A stretch of 6,666 bases of DNA from Chloroflexota bacterium (GTDB lineage: Bacteria; Chloroflexota; Limnocylindria; Limnocylindrales; CSP1-4): contig JACDAV010000033.1 of assembly GCA_013695255.1 (NCBI GenBank), positions 1 through 6,666 on the forward strand, given 5' to 3'. Below are positions 1 through 6,666 of the stretch, piece after piece. Under the pieces are notes generated by a model. It made no database searches. It saw only the letters and a program-made list of their open reading frames with translations, and was not told the origin of the DNA. Position numbers and translations under genes: made by a program. How positions within the stretch are numbered: position 1 is the first letter of the stretch; each line of letters begins with the position of its first letter.

Positions 1-128
1 TCGGAGCCGCCCTTCAGGGCCAGGTACTTGGTGATCGCCGCGGTCAGGCTCGTCTTGCCGTGGTCGATGTGGCCGATCGTGCCGATGTTCACGTGCGGCT
101 TGGTGCGCTCGAACTTCTTCTTGGCCAT
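1..128 (-). CDS. tuf: Elongation factor Tu, N-terminal fragment (runs off window)
   Basis: EF-Tu is the cytoplasmic GTPase that carries aminoacyl-tRNA to the ribosomal A site. Only the first 42 codons plus two bases are present; the gene continues past base 1. The protein begins MAKKKFERTKPHVNIGTIG, the canonical EF-Tu start, and continues into the G1 P-loop GHIDHGKT at residues 19-26. The Lys and Thr that bind phosphate and Mg are intact. Residue 21 is Ile where E. coli has Val, and residue 27 is Ser where E. coli has a second Thr; both are conservative. The start is ATG at 126-128, preceded by GAGGAG at 140-145. It is the last visible gene of the rpsL-rpsG-fusA-tuf set, 46 bases after fusA, with no obvious terminator between. 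Full-length EF-Tu is about 400 residues, so about 90 percent is missing and domains II and III cannot be assessed. Confidence 0.97.
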   Translation of the reverse strand, partial: MAKKKFERTKPHVNIGTIGHIDHGKTSLTAAITKYLALKGGS

Positions 129-139
129 CTGTCGGGGTG

Positions 140-152
140 CTCCTCGCTCCTC
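140..152 (-). promoter_or_regulatory. Duplicated Shine-Dalgarno-like sequence before tuf
   Basis: On the minus strand the heptamer CGAGGAG occurs twice in tandem just upstream of tuf. This gives two GAGGAG cores, at 147-152 and 140-145. The nearer one leaves an 11-base spacer to the ATG, slightly long but usable; the farther one is probably out of range for that start. This is the ribosome binding site of tuf. Whether the duplication has any effect is unknown. Confidence 0.6.
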
Positions 153-174
153 GTCCTGTCGGGTGACCGGCAGG

Positions 175-2250
<2,076 letters not shown>

Positions 2251-2255
2251 GGTCT

Positions 2256-2260
2256 TCCCT
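2256..2260 (-). promoter_or_regulatory. Ribosome binding site of fusA
   Basis: The minus strand reads AGGGA here, 5 bases before the GTG at 2248-2250. It lies in the 22-base rpsG-fusA gap. It supports initiation at this GTG, the only start that keeps the conserved EF-G N-terminus. Expression is probably helped by ribosomes finishing rpsG just upstream. Confidence 0.6.
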
Positions 2261-2272
2261 ACGCTCCCGGGT

Positions 2273-2740
2273 CTACCACTTGAAATGGCTGAAGGCCTTG
2301 TTGGCCTCCGCCATCTTGTGCGTGTCTTCTCGTCGCTTGACCGCCGCGCCGAGGCCGTTCATCGCGTCGACGAACTCGGCGGCCAGCTTCTCGCTCATGC
2401 TCTTGCCGCTCCGCCTGCGCGCCGCCTGGACGAGCCACCGCACGCCGAGCGACAGGCGACGATCACCCCGGATCTCGACCGGGACCTGGTAGGTCGCGCC
2501 ACCGACCCGGCGGGGCTTGACCTCGATGATCGGCGTCGCATTGCGAAGCGCGGCATCGAGGACCTCGACGCCCGGTCGCCGGGCGGAGGCCTCGGCGCGG
2601 GCGAGTGCCTGGCGGAGGATCCGCTCGGAGAGGTTGCGCTTGCCGCTGGTCATGAGCTTGGCGGTGAAGCGGTGACTCGTGCGGTTGACCGGAACCGTCT
2701 GGTACTTGGCCTTGCGGGGGATGCTCTGACGGCGCGGCAT
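2273..2740 (-). CDS. rpsG: 30S ribosomal protein S7 (uS7)
   Basis: S7 is a primary 16S rRNA-binding protein that nucleates assembly of the 30S head and contacts E-site tRNA. The 155-residue product is the usual bacterial length. It begins MPRRQSIPRK and contains the conserved core EVKPRRVGGATYQVPVEI at about residues 73-90. Further on it has KSMSEKLAAE and the family C-terminal block KREDTHKMAEANKAF, ending in Trp. The part from about residue 11 to 28 is more divergent from E. coli than the rest. The ATG at 2738-2740 overlaps the rpsL TAA by one base (TAATG). The same frame is open farther upstream inside rpsL, but the conserved MPRR start decides for this ATG. The upstream ribosome binding site is weak (GGGAAG within the rpsL 3' end), which suggests translational coupling to rpsL. 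The stop is TAG. In E. coli S7 represses its own operon; whether that holds here cannot be seen. Confidence 0.98.
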   Translation of the reverse strand: MPRRQSIPRKAKYQTVPVNRTSHRFTAKLMTSGKRNLSERILRQALARAEASARRPGVEVLDAALRNATPIIEVKPRRVGGATYQVPVEIRGDRRLSLGVRWLVQAARRRSGKSMSEKLAAEFVDAMNGLGAAVKRREDTHKMAEANKAFSHFKW

Positions 2741-3171
2741 TACTTCTTCTTCCCGGGCGCGCCGGCGACCTTGGCGCCGTACTTGCTGCGCCCCTGCTTC
2801 CGGTCGCGGACGCCGGATGCGTCGAGGGTGCCGCGGATGATGTGGTACTTGACCGACGGGAGATCCTTGACCCGGCCACCGCGGACGAGCACGACCGAGT
2901 GCTCCTGGAGGTTGTGGCCGATGCCCGGGATGTAGGCCGTGACCTCCATCTGGTTGGTCAGTCTCACGCGGGCGATCTTGCGCAGCGCCGAGTTCGGCTT
3001 CTTGGGCGTCATCGTCCGGACCTGCAGGCACACGCCACGCTTCTGCGGGGCGCCCGGGATGGGCACCTGGCGCTGGCGGAGGCTGTTCCAGTTCCTGCGC
3101 ATGGCGGGAGCCTTGATCTTCTCGATCTTGGGCTTCCGGCCGTGGCGCACGAGCTGGCTGATCGTCGGCAC
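2740..3171 (-). CDS. rpsL: 30S ribosomal protein S12 (uS12)
   Basis: S12 sits at the decoding centre of the 30S subunit, helps control accuracy and is the classical streptomycin-resistance locus. The product is 143 residues against 124 in E. coli. It begins MPTISQLVRHGRKPK, and the signature TPKKPNSALRK occupies about residues 55-65. Lys57 matches E. coli Lys43 and Lys102 matches Lys88, so the usual streptomycin-sensitive residues are present. GHNLQEHSVVLVRGGRVKDL follows, with Asp103 at the site that RimO methylthiolates in other bacteria. About 14 residues between Ala23 and the PQKRGVC motif are absent in E. coli, Thermus and actinobacteria but resemble the insertion in Bacillus S12. Ser106 replaces a Gly that is otherwise nearly invariant. 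The start is GTG at 3169-3171, supported by the conserved MPTI start and AAAGGA 9 bases upstream. It is the first gene after the promoter at 3338-3367, and its TAA overlaps the rpsG ATG. Confidence 0.98.
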   Translation of the reverse strand: MPTISQLVRHGRKPKIEKIKAPAMRRNWNSLRQRQVPIPGAPQKRGVCLQVRTMTPKKPNSALRKIARVRLTNQMEVTAYIPGIGHNLQEHSVVLVRGGRVKDLPSVKYHIIRGTLDASGVRDRKQGRSKYGAKVAGAPGKKK

Positions 3172-3331
3172 GAAGACGCTTCCTTTCGGTCAGATTGTGG
3201 TCGTGTCCACCGACCGCGAGCCGGACTTCGACCCGCGGATCGATCGGCCGCCGGGGGTCCGGGGACGGACGGCGTCGGAGGTTGAGGGCGGTCGGCGAGC
3301 GCCGGCAGATGGACCCCCTCCGAGGCCACGA
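3172..3331 (-). promoter_or_regulatory. Putative 5' leader of the rpsL-rpsG-fusA-tuf transcript
   Basis: If transcription starts about 7 bases after the -10 box, the mRNA has an untranslated leader of about 160 nt. An 8-base inverted repeat, ggaccccc at 3311-3318 and gggggtcc at 3253-3260, could close a long-range stem around 50 nt of GC-rich sequence. Inside it CGGC-GCTC-GCCG can form a small hairpin. The stretch shows no convincing coding potential. Ribosomal protein operons often carry regulatory leaders of this size, so autogenous control by S7 or S12 is possible. I do not recognise a known leader motif, and G+C-rich DNA forms such repeats easily by chance. Confidence 0.35.
3181..3186 (-). 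promoter_or_regulatory. Ribosome binding site of rpsL
   Basis: The minus strand reads AAAGGA here, with 9 bases before the GTG start at 3169-3171. The spacing is normal and fixes GTG as the rpsL initiator. No in-frame ATG nearby would preserve the conserved S12 N-terminus. Confidence 0.7.
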
Positions 3332-3337
3332 GCGCGG

Positions 3338-3367
3338 AGTCTATCAGCGGCCCGAAGCGAGTGTCAA
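3338..3367 (-). promoter_or_regulatory. Sigma70-type promoter for the str operon
   Basis: On the minus strand a perfect -35 box TTGACA (3362-3367) is followed by an 18-base spacer and the -10 hexamer TAGACT (3338-3343, four of six matches to TATAAT). The spacer ends in TGA, so the -10 has the extended TG-N form. The site lies between the rpoC stop and rpsL, points towards rpsL, and would start transcription near base 3331. It lets rpsL-rpsG-fusA-tuf be transcribed separately from rpoC, although read-through from rpoC is not excluded. In such GC-rich DNA a perfect TTGACA in a gap of this kind is unlikely to be an accident, but the start site is inferred. Confidence 0.65.
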
Positions 3368-3387
3368 ACCCGCTGCGGGCCGCCGGC

Positions 3388-3409
3388 CGAGGCCTCCGAA
3401 AAGGCCTCG
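3388..3409 (-). terminator. Stem-loop just after rpoC, possible weak terminator
   Basis: A perfect 8-base-pair stem, CGAGGCCT and AGGCCTCG with a 6-base loop, begins four bases after the rpoC stop codon. No U-run follows on the minus strand (the next bases are GCCGGCGG), so it is not a textbook intrinsic terminator. It may stabilise the 3' end of the rpoC mRNA, slow polymerase, or only partly terminate. A second short stem, CCCG-CAG-CGGG, lies just downstream and abuts the TTTGACA of the next promoter. Confidence 0.3.
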
Positions 3410-3413
3410 ACGA

Positions 3414-6666
<3,253 letters not shown>

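Noticed and set aside
2741..3031. Longer rpsG reading frame extending upstream into rpsL (252 codons in total)
   Set aside because: The extra N-terminus is rpsL read out of frame. The conserved S7 start MPRR and the TAATG junction set the start at 2740.
3205..3235. Possible second promoter close to rpsL with CACAAT as -10
   Set aside because: No acceptable -35 box lies 16-18 bases upstream, and the -10 is weak. The TTGACA site upstream is much better.
3238..3245. Palindrome GATCGATC in the rpsL leader
   Set aside because: An 8-base palindrome of common tetramers needs no special explanation and does not line up with the promoter as an operator.
3009..3329. Minus-strand frame starting at a GTG two bases after the inferred transcription start, possibly a leaderless leader peptide
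   Set aside because: It has no ribosome binding site, a Pro/Arg/Ser-rich composition, and runs out of frame deep into rpsL. The nearness to the start site is probably chance.

Overview
This window is an ordinary housekeeping region of a GC-rich bacterium (roughly two thirds G+C by eye). All supported genes lie on the minus strand. In the direction of transcription (high to low coordinates) they are rpoC (RNA polymerase beta', 5' end outside the window), rpsL (S12), rpsG (S7), fusA (EF-G) and tuf (EF-Tu, 3' end outside the window). This is the classical rpoC followed by 'str operon' order.

Lineage: the best guess is Chloroflexota or a close relative, perhaps an uncultured soil or groundwater class, with moderate confidence. 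Three features support this. S12 carries the roughly 14-residue N-terminal insertion known from Bacillus-type S12 but absent from E. coli, Thermus and actinobacterial S12. Beta' lacks the large proteobacterial trigger-loop insertion. Beta' instead has an enlarged sandwich-barrel-like segment after the trigger loop and conserved blocks that resemble Chloroflexota. No L7Ae-type gene lies between rpoC and rpsL, unlike many Firmicutes. I ran no database search.

Layout: 3414-6666 is rpoC, from about E. coli residue 264 to its stop, ending in an acidic, probably disordered tail with three NPF motifs. The 242-base gap 3172-3413 holds a hairpin just after the rpoC stop, a good sigma70-type promoter (TTGACA, 18-base spacer, TGA-TAGACT) and an inferred leader of about 160 nt. 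rpsL and rpsG overlap by one base (TAATG). fusA follows after 22 bases and tuf after 46 bases, so the four genes look like one operon. rpsL and fusA start with GTG.

Function: S12 and S7 build the 30S decoding centre and head, EF-Tu delivers aminoacyl-tRNA, EF-G translocates, and beta' is the catalytic half of RNA polymerase. Co-transcription couples ribosome assembly with elongation-factor supply. I found no mobile element, CRISPR array, RNA gene or new defence or metabolic system. The points worth a second look are small: the NPF-repeat tail, unusual residues in the beta' active-centre region and in S12, and the structured leader and promoter.
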